64,000 bases of DNA from positions 11,571,501 through 11,635,500 of the forward strand of contig NC_079881.1 of NCBI RefSeq assembly GCF_029227915.1, written 5' to 3'. Every line of letters starts with the position of its first letter. Position 1 is the first letter of the stretch. Source of the stretch: Hydractinia symbiolongicarpus (Eukaryota > Cnidaria > Hydrozoa > Anthoathecata > Hydractiniidae). The notes under the pieces are model-generated. The model had not been told where the DNA came from. It was given only the letters and a program-made list of their open reading frames with translations, and made no database searches. A program made the position numbers and the translations under genes. Of the stretch, positions 24,918-36,464 are shown in pieces.

Positions 24918-25454
24918 TTATGATAAATGACAGTTAATAATACGTTGAATTTCTTCATTTCCCATATCAGACGCTGTCAAACCGTTTTTATTTTCAATCT
25001 TCGTACTACAGCCAAATTGTAGAAGCACCTTAACACATCCAATGTGCTCAAACTTCGAAGCAAGATGTAATGGTGTATCGCTGTTCACATCACCGCGGTT
25101 AATATTGGAAACGTCGTGTGCACAAAGCGCCTCTAAACATCTCCTGTGTCCAGCAGACGCAGAGAGGTGGTATCCGTTTTTTCCTAAAATGTCGACTGTC
25201 CATGGATCGCAATGCCTTGCTTGCAAAAATTCTTTAATAATTGCGGGTTTGTTGTGAATAACGGAACTCATAAGTAGCGTTTTACCAGAGCGATTTGTGG
25301 CAAACAGTAAGTCTGGATCTGCAGACAGTTTTTCTCGGATTGCATCAATAGTGCTACCCAAAATCAACTTTTCCAATTCTGAAAAAGTTAAGTTACATAT
25401 CATCTCATCAGCAGATGAAAATTCTTTCGTTAAAGAGATTTTGCAAAAAGACAT
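24918..25454 (-). CDS. Single-exon ankyrin-repeat protein
   Basis: A 178-residue open frame from a genuine ATG to TAA. After about 50 residues of leader it contains ankyrin units: about 56-88 (S-G-K-T-L-L-M-S-S-V), about 89-121 (G-K-N-G-Y-H-L-S-A-S-A-G-H), about 122-155 (N-S-D-T-P-L-H-L-A-S-K-F) and a partial last unit with N-K-N-G-L-T-A-S-D. The G-x-T-P-L-H-x-A hallmark is intact in the third. Such small ankyrin proteins are generic protein-binding adaptors; there is no signal peptide or other domain. It lies 1.7 kb from the FN3/NTPase gene on the same strand. A specific orthologue is not recognised. Confidence 0.85.
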   Translation of the reverse strand: MSFCKISLTKEFSSADEMICNLTFSELEKLILGSTIDAIREKLSADPDLLFATNRSGKTLLMSSVIHNKPAIIKEFLQARHCDPWTVDILGKNGYHLSASAGHRRCLEALCAHDVSNINRGDVNSDTPLHLASKFEHIGCVKVLLQFGCSTKIENKNGLTASDMGNEEIQRIINCHLS

Positions 25455-26422
25455 TAGCAGTCCTTAAAAACGAAGCGAAGCATTAGAGAAGAATTCGTTA
25501 ACCGCATTCATTGTCTTATACCTGTTAGTAAACAAAATTTTCTGTAAAATATATTTAAATTGTATTTTAACAATTGCAAGTTTTGTGGAAGCATTTCTTT
25601 GTTAAGAGTTTTCTATGCACAGATTCCTATCCTGTTTTTATTCACATTTTAATCATCAGATAGTTTCCTTAACAAATATTTTTTTTTTACTTTATTATTT
25701 TTTTTTCTATAAAACTTGCCGTAAAGTATAGAACAACTGATAAAATTGTCAAAAAATCAAGGCTGGGAATAATAATTTAATGTAAAATTTTATATTAATT
25801 AAAATATAAACTTAACCAACAAAGCTTGATGATAAAACAGTCCACGTCTTTCAATTGCTTCTGCTATATGTGTACATATTAATTTTTTTATTTAACGGCA
25901 AAATATATTTTATCTATCATACCCATCATTTTGTACTGGCAGTTTGATGTCCTTTTTGTAATATAAAACCTTAATAAAATTTTAAATTCACCTTCAAATG
26001 TAGATTTGCCATTGTATGTTATTCTAAATAAGAAATAAAAATACATTTAAAATTTTTGTGCAGCCAACTGGACCATCACAACTTTTGGGTTAAATTTTAA
26101 ATTTTACGCTGGTTGACGGGGGTGGGGGAGGGGCGAGGTGGCACTACGGTTGAAGTGAACCTTCACAATTTCAAAACTCTGATTTTTCTAATTAAGCAAA
26201 ATTTTATTAAAAGTGTTTACACTGAATGTGACCAGTAGCGCGTAAAAATTCTTCCGCTTTGCTATTTTTTTTTTTTTGTTTGAAAGTTTTTTCATTTACG
26301 TGAAGTCAATTAATTTCTCTTGATGTTAAATATGTGTAAGTATCTCGACTTTTTCCAAAAGATGACGTTAACTCAGGCAGAGGGAGTAAAGACAAAGGTT
26401 TATTGAGGGGGAGAGTCAAAAA
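25455..26422. other. Intergenic DNA
   Basis: AT-rich with long T runs, no supported exon. A G-rich patch (GGGGGTGGGGGAGGGGCGAGG) lies near 26118. Confidence 0.45.
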
Positions 26423-26529
26423 TCTGTATTATAATACCCGTATACCATACCGCAAGTAGCGAGACGCACGCAATGCGGTATAAAAAGGACGGGCAAAGCC
26501 GAGGATTTTTCCACGGGCCACTGGGCTAG
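26423..26529 (+). mobile_element. Non-autonomous Helitron-like element, short copy
   Basis: Starts A|TC-TGTATTATAATACC and ends CTGGGCTAG|T, with Helitron-type termini. It contains GCACGCAATGCGGTATAAAAAGGACGGG, matching the copy at 9320-9508 in reverse orientation but lacking the GACA core. At 107 bp it is probably a minimal derivative mobilised in trans. Confidence 0.6.
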
Positions 26530-27128
26530 TCTTAAAAAATTATTGAAGTTATTAGTAAAAAATCTCTAACACGACACAGAAATTAGCGGAAGCTGATACC
26601 GTAAAGAATTATTGCAAACTTAGCTAATTTGCATATAATAGGTAGCTATGTAAATTCCAACTTTAACTTATTTTATGTCTCTTACTGAAAAAGTATAATT
26701 TAACAGAAAAAATGTTAAAAATTCTCTTTTTTTTTGCGTAATTGCGACGGAATTTCTTAGTAGTAAGTTTATCGATAGAAACGGATAAATTAGTACGGGA
26801 AACTACGCAATTGCTTTCCCTAAGACAAAAGCAAATACAGGGATGTAGCTAACGATAAGCAATCCAAGTTGTGGTATTTTAAGAGATGTTTTATCATCTA
26901 CTAGGAAAGCGGTTGAAAAGAAATGTAAAAAAAGGTTTATCAAAGATTGACGGAGTAACGAAACCTTCTTTGGGTGATAAATGTTTTGCCTGACGTAAAT
27001 TTTGTATGACGGATTTTGTTGACGTTATTTGTGAATTTTTCGGAGCCTGATACCTTTTTTTATTGCAAACCCACAAAAGTCATTCGATTTTTTTGTGTAA
27101 ACAAAATTTTGGACATATATATTTTTTC
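26530..27128. other. Downstream flank of the NTPase/FN3 gene
   Basis: On the minus strand, 26894-27051 is open and reads Y-Q-A-P-K-N-S-Q-I-T-S-T-K-S before ending at a TGA. It could be a further 3' exon, because the FN3 exon ends A-A|GTAAGA, a good donor that overlaps its TAA. The acceptor side lacks a pyrimidine tract, so I leave it unassigned. Confidence 0.3.
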
Positions 27129-30100
27129 TTACTTGTGAATGTAGTTGACATAAGCAGGATCAGACGGCGCAACAGTGCTATAAGCTGTGACAGAAAATTG
27201 ATAGTTGCCTCCGTTCACAAGATTAGTGACTGAACATCTTCCTGCAGTTGTTTGCAATACTTCGCGCCAGTCAGAGCTTGCATCTCTCCTGCGCACTACA
27301 TAATTGTATCCATTTGGTTTCCATGACAGCCAGCATGAATTGGAGTCACGATAAAAGCATTTTACTTCGTCCACAGGTTCAGCAATTTGCAACCTGAATG
27401 GAATAACACCAGTTTATTGTAGATTATTATTAATCGACATATATTTCAAGCACAATCATGATTAAAATCTGTTTCGACTGCTCTACTTACTGCGTTGAAA
27501 CCGAAAGTAGTGCCACATATTCTTATAAAACAAACAAGAGTAATAATACCAGTTTTTTTTCTGAATAACTCTAAAAGTTTTAGACTTTAGAGTACACTTA
27601 CATTTTAAAAACATCTAAATTGTTAGCGCTATCTTGATTTTCAGTAAAAGTAACACCATTTTCTTGCAGATTGATAATATATCGCCTATATCGATTCGAA
27701 TTTATGTTAACCTTCCAGTCACCTTCAATTTCAACAAGATGCTTCTCAGCATTAAAATACTGAATCGTTTGAATTTTAAAGGAATCAAGCAACTTTTCAG
27801 CTATAACCTGCGTTAAAATAGCTCCAATTGAATTTTCAATTGGCTCATCAGATTGTGTTCCTGTTGAAGAACGCAACCGCAATCGCTCAAAAAACTTTCT
27901 CAAGTCTTTAACCTTACTTGACGGAGAATCTTTCAGTAATGGCTTTTTAAGACCAATTATAAACAATTCCCCAGTGCTTCTGGTCATGCATTCCAGAGTT
28001 ATATGTTTTTGAACACAATCGTCTTGATCAATACAGACAAAAGCTTGGTCTGCTTCTCTCCCCCGACATCCTTCACAATTAGTGATCAATGTGTAAGGAT
28101 TGCCAGGAAAAACATCTTTGTGGTCATCAGTGGTGTTTGTCAGTGACCAATTTGATTCTTTTGTAAAGGAGAAATAGCGTATCCCAAGTTGATCCAATAC
28201 ATGCTGCATTATATACTGATGGTAAGAACTGTTACAGAGTACCAATCTTGAAATATCACCACTAAGAAATCGATGCTCCAATGTTATCGCTAGCCTAGAT
28301 ATTACTTCATGATCAGAGATTTCGTTGTCTTCTAAATAGTAATAGGTCGGCTTCTTACCTGAAATACCATGACCAATACCAACAAAAGTTGGTAAACGAA
28401 AGTGTGTTTCAGTTTTTATATCTTTATCTAGGGGAATTTCCTTTGAAATTGCAACTGCTGTGTCTAAATCAACCGGAGCTTCAAATATTAAATGGTCGGT
28501 TGTATCTCTCACAGGGACTGGTCGAACTTCATTTGTGTTGTGAGATTCCTTTTCAGTTTTTGCTACAGCTGTTGATGATAACCATTTTAAAAATTGCGGC
28601 AGCTGTTTGTTCTGCTTTGGGTGCCTATATTCCACAACACTACTGCAAATAATAGCTTCGATTTTACTGATGAGCTTATAATTACATTGTGTTGTTCTCA
28701 TGCACTTATCCAAAACGAATCTCGGTAAACCAGTAGCTTGGTATTGATATTTATTATGGCTTTGACGTCCACAAATACTGCACGTTGATGACACCAACGT
28801 GCGGTATTTACCTAGAGAATGGGGAAGCAACATGATATGACAGTGCTTGAATTCAGGTTTGCTATGTATAACATGAAAATCTTGAGCAATCTCTAGGCTA
28901 AGTTGTTCGCCATCATATTCGTCAATAATTATATGCACTATGCAGTCCTTGTGACGTTGAAAGAGGCGAGATACAACCTGAGAAAGTGAAGTTATATTAG
29001 AAAGTTCAAGATCTTGAGCTAGCTCCATTAAACCAATGACGTGTACTTTAACAATATCTTTGATGGTAAGGGCGTCAACAAATCTTTTAATATCATTCAC
29101 CAGCAAGTCCCTTGAGGACCAGCATATGTAAAAAATTTTGGTATTTTCCTCAGCATGTGTAGCAAGATATTCCAGTTCACACAATCCCAGCTGCGTTTTA
29201 CCACCGCCAAAATTGGAAATAATGATTTTCTTCTTTGCACCTGAGCGATGTAGTATACGTAGTTGGTCAATGTTAAGCATCACTGACTGGACTTGTTTTG
29301 TAGTGTTCTGATCCAAAGTTGGTACTGTACATTGAATTGATTTTCTTGTGGCAAGAAAACCTGTTATGTGAGCAATGCACTTCATAAACACAGATTTTTC
29401 TACTGTGTCGTTTGGACTGCTGCTGTGAGAGATAAACTCCTTTAAAACTGCTTGAAACCAATTTTTTAGTCCATCTTTTGTTTCCAAGATGTCTTTGTCA
29501 ATTAGAAAACAATCTGCACATATTTAGTCATCCGCCACACCAACATAGTTTGGAGTTGCAACAATATTAACAAAATGGACATCAGTTTCACTAATTAGAT
29601 TTTTGTGAGTAATCAATAAGCATTGGATATCTTTCTCGCCATCTCGAAACTCCTTTTGAATATGAGGAAATTCAACTGCATAAGTACATCTTATATTCAT
29701 GAAAATGACCGGGCTAGGATACAGTATAAGAATTCGTTTTGTATGTTCTCCAAATGGACCAATTTGGCGAATTAGGTCCATATTGTATTTTAAAAATGTC
29801 ACATGCTCTATCGTGTTGTAGTCTGTTATGACGCTCACAATTCCATTGTGTATTTCTATGAGAGTATTCATGAATAAAAACGCCAACTCAGATACGTAAT
29901 TTCCTGGTACATATGGAGGAAATTGGAAGGATTCGGCCACGAAAGAAACGTCGTCCCAGCTAAAATAAGTTAAGATATATAGCGAGCATTCTTTAAGCCA
30001 ATTTTGAAGATTAAGTCGGCGAAGTTCTTTCCCACCACTTGGTTTATATTCTATAAAGCTCTCATGTTCCTTTTCATTTAAAATCAGTTGCACGAGAGTA

Positions 30101-30694
30101 TGGAAGGTCTTGTCAGCATGAGTGGATATCTTAATTAACTTGTCTCCATGTGCAAAAGTATGTCTGTGTGGGCGATCTAAAAAGTAAAATTAAGAAGCTT
30201 AGAAATGCGTATATTATAGAATGGTCTACTTTGTGTTTAGAGAGCGTAAGCAGAATTAACTCCAATTACCAAAATCCCTTAACTGTGCCAGACGAAAAAT
30301 GGGTCGAATGTTCGAATGTTTGAGTGTTTAAGTCAACTGGAGTTGTTTTGCAAGAAAGTAGGATTCAGGAAATTGGTTTAAGATAATGAAAGTCCGAGTT
30401 ATGTTTGAGTTACCAGGAGTAACTGTAATTAGTAAATTGACCAACAAACCTTTTGTCGCTTCTACGTTTAAATTTTGATCATGTGCTGAATAAACTTCAA
30501 AGACTTCATACGGGATAGATTTGTGTATCTTGATCCACATCTTATCTCCAAAGGTCCTAATTGCAAAATCTACGTTTTCTGTCATTTTCTGAAAAGTTTG
30601 TTCCTGATTTGACTTCCCTTTAATCTTAATATTGTTGATGATTCTATCGAAAGCAATGATGAGATTGTCTGTACCGTGATATTGCTCCACTTTG
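27129..30694 (-). CDS. SF1-like P-loop NTPase with C-terminal FN3 domain; in-frame stop
   Basis: Exons: 30450-30694 (alternative acceptor at 30689), 27602-30176 and 27129-27393, joined in phases 1 and 2. The large exon is open except for a TAA at 29524-29526. The frame is the same on both sides of it, resuming I-C-A-D-C-F-L-I-D-K-D. After the stop, S-N-F-G-G-G-K-T-Q-L (about 29220-29190) is a Walker A loop, H-I-I-I-D-E-Y-D (about 28935-28912) a Walker B/DExx motif, R-F-V-L-D-K-C-M-R-T-T resembles SF1 motif IV, and N-C-E-G-C-R-G-R-E-A-D with E-C-M-T-R-S-T-G-E-L resemble motifs V and VI. A C-x-x-C pair (C-S-I-C-G) sits between motifs III and IV. The last exon is an FN3-like fold (W-L-S-W-K-P-N-G-Y then Y-Q-F-S-V-T-A-Y). 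The substrate is unknown. It may be a pseudogene, an allele or an assembly error, or it may be decoded in two parts. Confidence 0.72.
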
Positions 30695-31324
30695 CTAAAA
30701 GAGATAAAAAGAATTTAAAATGAAATTTATATAGAGGTTGTTGTTGTGAAGACAGGGACAAAACTTAACAAAACAGGACAGCAAGTTTTAAATTTCCCCG
30801 ACACATGAGATAACATTGATTATTTTTATATTTTTCAGCCATGTTAGAAAAATAATGAAAAGCTCTTGTTTCACGATTGTAGGTTATATCACGACAGTCG
30901 TTCTAATGTGGAGATCGCTAAAATTGGCGAATAAACTTAAACTTACGAAAATTGGCGGGAAATTTAATGCAAACAAACAATATGGCGGCTATTAAGATAC
31001 TATGCTTGAATTGAATTCTTCTTTATGAAAGATAACTTTGCTATACGTACAAACACGAAAGAAAACAAAAGGCAAAAAATCAAAAACGTCGGTTCTGGAT
31101 GCAGATAAATGACAAAGACAAGAAAATATTCCTGGTCCACTAATCAAATATTTTGGATGCATTTCATAATGTTATCTAGTACTTTTGAAGTTCTCGTAAT
31201 GTTACAAAGACTCCAAAGCCTATTAGTCTAAATCAAAACTTTCGGTCACTGTACAATACTTGACAACTGGAGATCTTCATACGTTATGGTAAAACATTTG
31301 ACTCAAGTTTTATGTGGATAAACT

Positions 31325-32781
31325 TTATAATTTTTGTATAGCTTGCATTATCACTTTCTTATTAAACTGTTTCTCTACAATTTGATTTATGTCATCATCT
31401 TCTTCTAATAGTTGAGGTTGACTTTGATTAGCATCAGTAACCATTGTAGATAGAATCTGAATTAATTTATAGTCACTCAAATAATTATCTGCCTAAATTT
31501 CGTCGATTTTCGAGCGGCGAACGAAAGTTAAACTTTTTCAACTTTACATTAAACGTGAATAAAATTTTCGTCGTGAAAGAGATCCACCTTACCTTACGCA
31601 TCGATAAAATGTTTTATTAATATAATATAAAACCAAGGACGTACATGTTCCCTTCTTCTTTGAACACATCACCTAAGAAGTCATAAATAAATCTCAGCAA
31701 TTCTATTTTTAATTCCAATCTCTGAGTAAACGAATTCTTACGAAATTATACTGGAATGGGAGTGGATCAAATAAAACAGGAAAAATAAATATTGAGAATG
31801 ATAAAAAAAGAAAAAATTTCCAACCTGTGAATTCTGATGCATCAATCGATATTTCTAATAATTTCAAGACCCCAGACAATATCTGCCAAGCCTTTGTCTT
31901 TTTCTCCGGCAATTCTATCCAAAGTTTTTCCCACGCCAACAAAATCTTGTTCACGCGTACTTCAATGTTCTCATTGTTAATGTATATTAGCTCTCCTTTC
32001 TCAAAAGGGATCAAGAAGTGTCCAAGAAGTTGCCAATCAGTGGCTCCCTTGTCACATATTTCACGGTAAACGCGTCTCCGAATGTTTGGATTGTTCACGA
32101 AATCCAAAGCAAAGCATTTATCTAATTTAAAAGGTAGCAATTAATGTTAATCATGGACGCACCATGTATTCAATTTGACAAACATTCTTTATCAGATTTG
32201 TTGTTGTTTTTAGATTAAATTATAAAAAGGCATACGCTGCATAACTTATTCAAAATTTTCATATAGATCTAGTTTATATACCATTTAAGCGTGAAAGCGA
32301 TGATCTGTCATTTTTGCAATTCATACACAACGAATTAAGCAGCCAGTAGTTAATTACCTTGAGTGTCATTCTCAATGATGGGAAATTCATCTTCTGTTAC
32401 CATGCACAAGTAAAAGTTGTATTTCTCTAATAGGTCGTTAATATGCTGCATTGGGTTCAAGTTTTGCACGCCATATTTGAACAGATACAAACGAAGAACT
32501 TGCAATACAGGATGGTAATATCGTCTGCCCGTGTCAAAAATTTCTGACACTTTGTCAATTTGGTTTTCTAGCAAATTTTCGCAAAATTCTTGCATGTATT
32601 GACGACTGATTGCTACTCCCAGTTGTTGCATTAAATTTTTATCAACCAAGTATGCAATGTGATGTTTCTTCGTTATATCCTATCATAAGATAATTATTGC
32701 TACTATTAGCGACAGCAATAACATGCAAAGGCGAGGTGGCATTACCATAACGTAATAAAAACTGATCAAGTGCTTGCACAT
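31325..32781 (-). CDS. Death-fold domain protein (short isoform or 5' half of the NTPase gene)
   Basis: Model: 32746-32781, 32358-32679, 31825-32121, 31325-31488, with phases 0, 1 and 1 consistent, giving 272 residues. The start ATG at 32781 directly follows an in-frame TAA. The first intron is only 66 bp, with GTAATG, a CTAAT branch-like word and ATAG. Exon 3 encodes a Death-like helical bundle: D-W-Q-L-L-G-H-F-L, then E-V-R-V-N-K-I-L-L-A-W-E-K-L-W and T-K-A-W-Q-I-L-S-G-V-L-K-L-L, with the W-x-x-L-G and L-x-x-W core spacing of the family. Exon 2 encodes another mostly helical domain. Exon 4 gives an acidic tail ending Q-A-I-Q-K-L and a TAA. Exon 3 could instead splice in frame to 30689 of the NTPase gene. 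Death folds mediate homotypic signalling in apoptosis and innate immunity. The Death call rests on pattern, not on a search. Confidence 0.6.
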
Positions 32782-34921
32782 TTAAATGAGAAACAGGTTT
32801 ATTTTTTAATCTTGACGAAAGCTTTGTGGAAAGATTACGCTTATGGAACAACCTTTTTTTACTTTTTTACGTTTCCATTATCATCACATAAACAGATTTA
32901 AAGTACACCAGACCCTTGCACTCTGTCTGTTGCAGCATCAAAATTTTTATTGACGTTAAAATACAGAAACATAAGAAACAAAAAATTTTTGAAAAAAATT
33001 GCAACGTGGATGGAATTTTTTTCGGTGATAATAATATTTATTACGGAGTTTCATACCGCGCAGGTCTGGGCGCTAGCGAAGCGCTTTGTAGTGACAAATT
33101 TTTGGCTTGTTTTCATTTCTCGATGGCCCTAATAATTTTCATGGTCAATTTTTCACAACTATTCTGGTTAGTGCTGCGAAAAGAGGCAGAAATGCAAAAT
33201 CCTGCCTGATGTTTCTTCAACTAATTTTTTACTTTAACTGACGTTTTGCTTTTTAATAACACGTTTAAATGGTGTTGCTAACCCTCTTTGTGGTATATTG
33301 ACATGGGTAAGATGTTGGAATCGAAGAAAACTTAAATTACTGACTTTTATAGAGAGGCAAGAGAGGACATATTTTTGATGTTAGTTTTAGGGGTTAGCTT
33401 CCTGTTGCAAGCTAGCTACATATGCCATACATTTTGTGTTGTGAGGAATAAAGTAATGGTTAAAAAGAAACACTATTCTATCATTATCAGTGCACTTTGA
33501 CAAGAAGAAATAAGAATTACAGCTAGCTATAGAAAGACTTAAAGGAAGTTTTTTTTTTAGTAAGCTATAGCTAGCTAGCTATATATGGATCTGCAAGTTT
33601 GACATGGATTAACGTGGAAGAGCATTTAATAAAGGCTTTATTTGCAAAGTATAGCTAACTATTTATATAAAAAAGAGCACAAATGAAATAGATTGAGAAT
33701 AAAATACACACTTTAATGATATAATGACTGGCTTTGACTTTTCGTTAGAAATTATTGTATATAAATATTACATAACTAGCTAGGAAGGGATATATAAATA
33801 TTAGCATCTTTTTAATGATCTATGTTAAAATGATCTATGATAAAATTTGGGCAAATATATTTATTATTAAGAATGTGAATCATAATTTATATGTTACAAA
33901 ATAAAGGAAAAATTGTAACATTTAGCAAACACAGTTTCAACCTTTCGACGTCCAACCTGATTAGTGTTATTAGGAAGGTTTTGACGGTCAAACTTCTCCT
34001 GTTTGTACTCAACAGCCGGGGTTAAAACAAGTCATAAAATATTATTAAGTATTAACTAAATTTAATTAGGTTAAATACCAATATATAAATAAAAAGCATG
34101 AACTTACCATGAAGTTTTTTCATCATATTTCAAAGGTTAAATGTTAGTGCGGGTCAACCAGCATTTCAATAACTTATTCCATCGACATATGGATATATCC
34201 TTGGGTCTAAAATTTCATAGAAATGATTGAGCTAGAAAAGTTGCTTGTATTAAAGTTTCACCGTGCTTGCAGGCTATTTGCTATTTAGTAAAAACGAGTT
34301 ATTAGAAAAGTATTTATACTCGTTCATAAGTTCTTTAATCATTGAGCGTGTTCAAATTGATTGCTTTTCTGCCTACAATCATACATATTATTTCATTATA
34401 TTTTCATTTTATTTTTGTTAAAAATATGCAATTTTAACTCCAAATATTCCGCAATCAGAACAAAAAGTTTTATTTGGATAATCTTTTTGCGACCAATTTT
34501 CAGCATGGTCAACTGAAGCACTGCATAATGAAGAATTTAATTTCTTTTTCTTGAAACCTCTATTTTGACAGCTGAAAGCTGCGTAATTAATAGTTATGGC
34601 CAATAAACGGCATGTCAGCATTTCGTCCTTGCTACGTTGCCAATTCGAGTCCTACAAATAGTGCTTTTAAAGCTATCTATGCTATTTATGAAAAAAGTAA
34701 AGGGGTCGCTCGTCTGGTGGCTTTTAGGGGATAGTCAAGATCAATTTGCTTCGTTAGAATTAGGAATTATTTATAAACTGTACTTCGAAGTTTAAAAACA
34801 TAGCAAAAATATTTTAACACTATAAAGTAGGTGCATTATTTTTACTTTGTCATTTTATATGAAAACAAAGTAAGTAGAAAAGTAAATAAATAAAAAAATA
34901 TCTACTTGCAAAAAGTTTAAT
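32782..34921. other. Upstream of the Death-fold gene; intergenic
   Basis: The 5' untranslated region or promoter of the Death-fold gene should lie at its left edge. No other exon is supported. A 67-codon minus-strand ATG frame (34418-34621) has several cysteines but no supporting context. AGCTAGCTAGCT-type runs occur near 33560. Confidence 0.4.
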
Positions 34922-35023
34922 TCACATTTCTAACCTTGCTAACAGTCCACTTGCATCTTCTACAAATTTAACCTCCTCCTGGTAGCGTAAATCCTTTTGT
35001 GTCTTCTGCAAATGTATTTGCTC
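34922..35023 (-). CDS. Possible terminal exon, charged helical, unknown gene
   Basis: On the minus strand, after CACCCAG, the frame reads G-E-Q-I-H-L-Q-K-T-Q-K-D-L-R-Y-Q-E-E-V-K, ends L-L-A-R-L-E-M and terminates at TGA (34922-34924). The composition is strongly coding-like (coiled-coil or helix). The acceptor AG is present, but its pyrimidine tract is poor. An upstream exon in phase 1 would be needed; a candidate at about 35500-35610 on the same strand (K-Y-A-L-V-S-G-A-D-D-R-S-V-S-I) resembles a WD40 strand. The family is not recognised. Confidence 0.33.
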   Translation of the reverse strand, partial: EQIHLQKTQKDLRYQEEVKFVEDASGLLARLEM

Positions 35024-36464
35024 TCCTCCTGGGTGATTTATAATTTTTTTATTAAAACAAATTACATTCCATTTTGTTTTTTAATCCTTTTTAACGATCA
35101 CACACACACGTTTTGATTCTAATTGTCAATACTGTGCTGTCGCAAAAGACAAAGGGCCAACTACAATTGTGTGCATAATATATTGGCAAATGCATCAAAA
35201 TCGGGTCTCAAAGGGGCCCGATGAGACCATAATTGTATTTCCCTATAAGGAACGAGGAAAGGGGGTCTGTAAAATGTTAAGGGGTTAAGCTTTGGTAAAA
35301 AAAACCATTTGTCCAAATAATTACCACACTTTGCATTGTCACAAAACAAGGTTTGGTCGTTTCTCTCACTGTGAGTATATGAAGATATTTTTCCTTAGAT
35401 TATGCAAGGCAGGAAACTGGCTTATACAAATTTAGATCAACCTATTTTATTAGATTATTCATTAATCAAAAAGTGTTAAACATCATTTCGTTAGGAAGGG
35501 AGGGAGGAGATTTTCCACTTTGGAATATCGATAATTTGAACAATGGAAACTGACCTATCGTCTGCACCACTCACAAGAGCGTATTTCCGAGTGCTTGTAA
35601 TCTCAGTTATTAGTGATACTTAAGTTTCAGGGGTAAAATCTAAACGTCGAAGCGACGTTTTGCGTTAAATTGTCGATTATAAATTCTAGACAATTTTTCA
35701 AAACCAATGTACCAATGTAATAATAACTAAAAATAGATTTTGTTATGACTACCTGCTTAAGTTATTTAAGAGAAAAGTTAAGTCACTGCTGATGACCTTA
35801 AATGGACCTTAGTTTAGGTGAACTCGCTCAACTTTTTAATGCATCCGTTCGGTTCGAAAATGCTGATGGACAAAAAAATGGTAAAATATAAAAACAAATA
35901 AATATTATCCCTTGGTTTTACCGCTTGAATTGTACGTTACGATAGTGATAAAGTTCAGATTAAAATGGTTGGTTACTCTCCATTAGTTTGTAGGAAGTGT
36001 AGTTGGTAGCGCTTTGTATTGCCAGTGGCAGTGTCAATAAATGGTTATGTTTATTTTGTATAATATTTGTCAGCTTACAAATTGTATTAATGGATTATTC
36101 TAAGTATTATTAGATTTCAGGTTGTGTGGTGGTTGGTTAAGCTCCACTAGTAGCCACGTATGAAATGTCGGAGGCATAAATGCACAAATAGTGGCAGTCT
36201 TTGTGCTAAGTTTAAGTCTTTAACTACGTTTAATATCTTACTACTGTATTTCCCCATTTTTTCTTATGATATGCTTTTACTGCTTGTACACGTTTGTTGT
36301 TATAATTTAATTTTATAATCTTAACAGATAACTATACTTCTTTGGATTATTAACCCTAAGAATACCAGGATTTCTCCATATTTTTAATAGGTAAGATTTT
36401 CACAGTTTTAGTATGTCATTAAAGGAACAGAATGATAGCAATAGGTTTAAGAAATAAGTGCTGC
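35024..36464. other. Mostly intergenic DNA
   Basis: Apart from the WD40-like minus-strand stretch at about 35500-35610, nothing is supported. That stretch has an in-frame stop on its upstream side and could be an exon or a chance resemblance. Confidence 0.35.

Noticed and set aside
34418-34621. 67-codon minus-strand ATG frame with several cysteines
   Set aside because: There is no clear signal peptide, no ordered Cys pattern known to me and no flanking exon; kept only as a remark.
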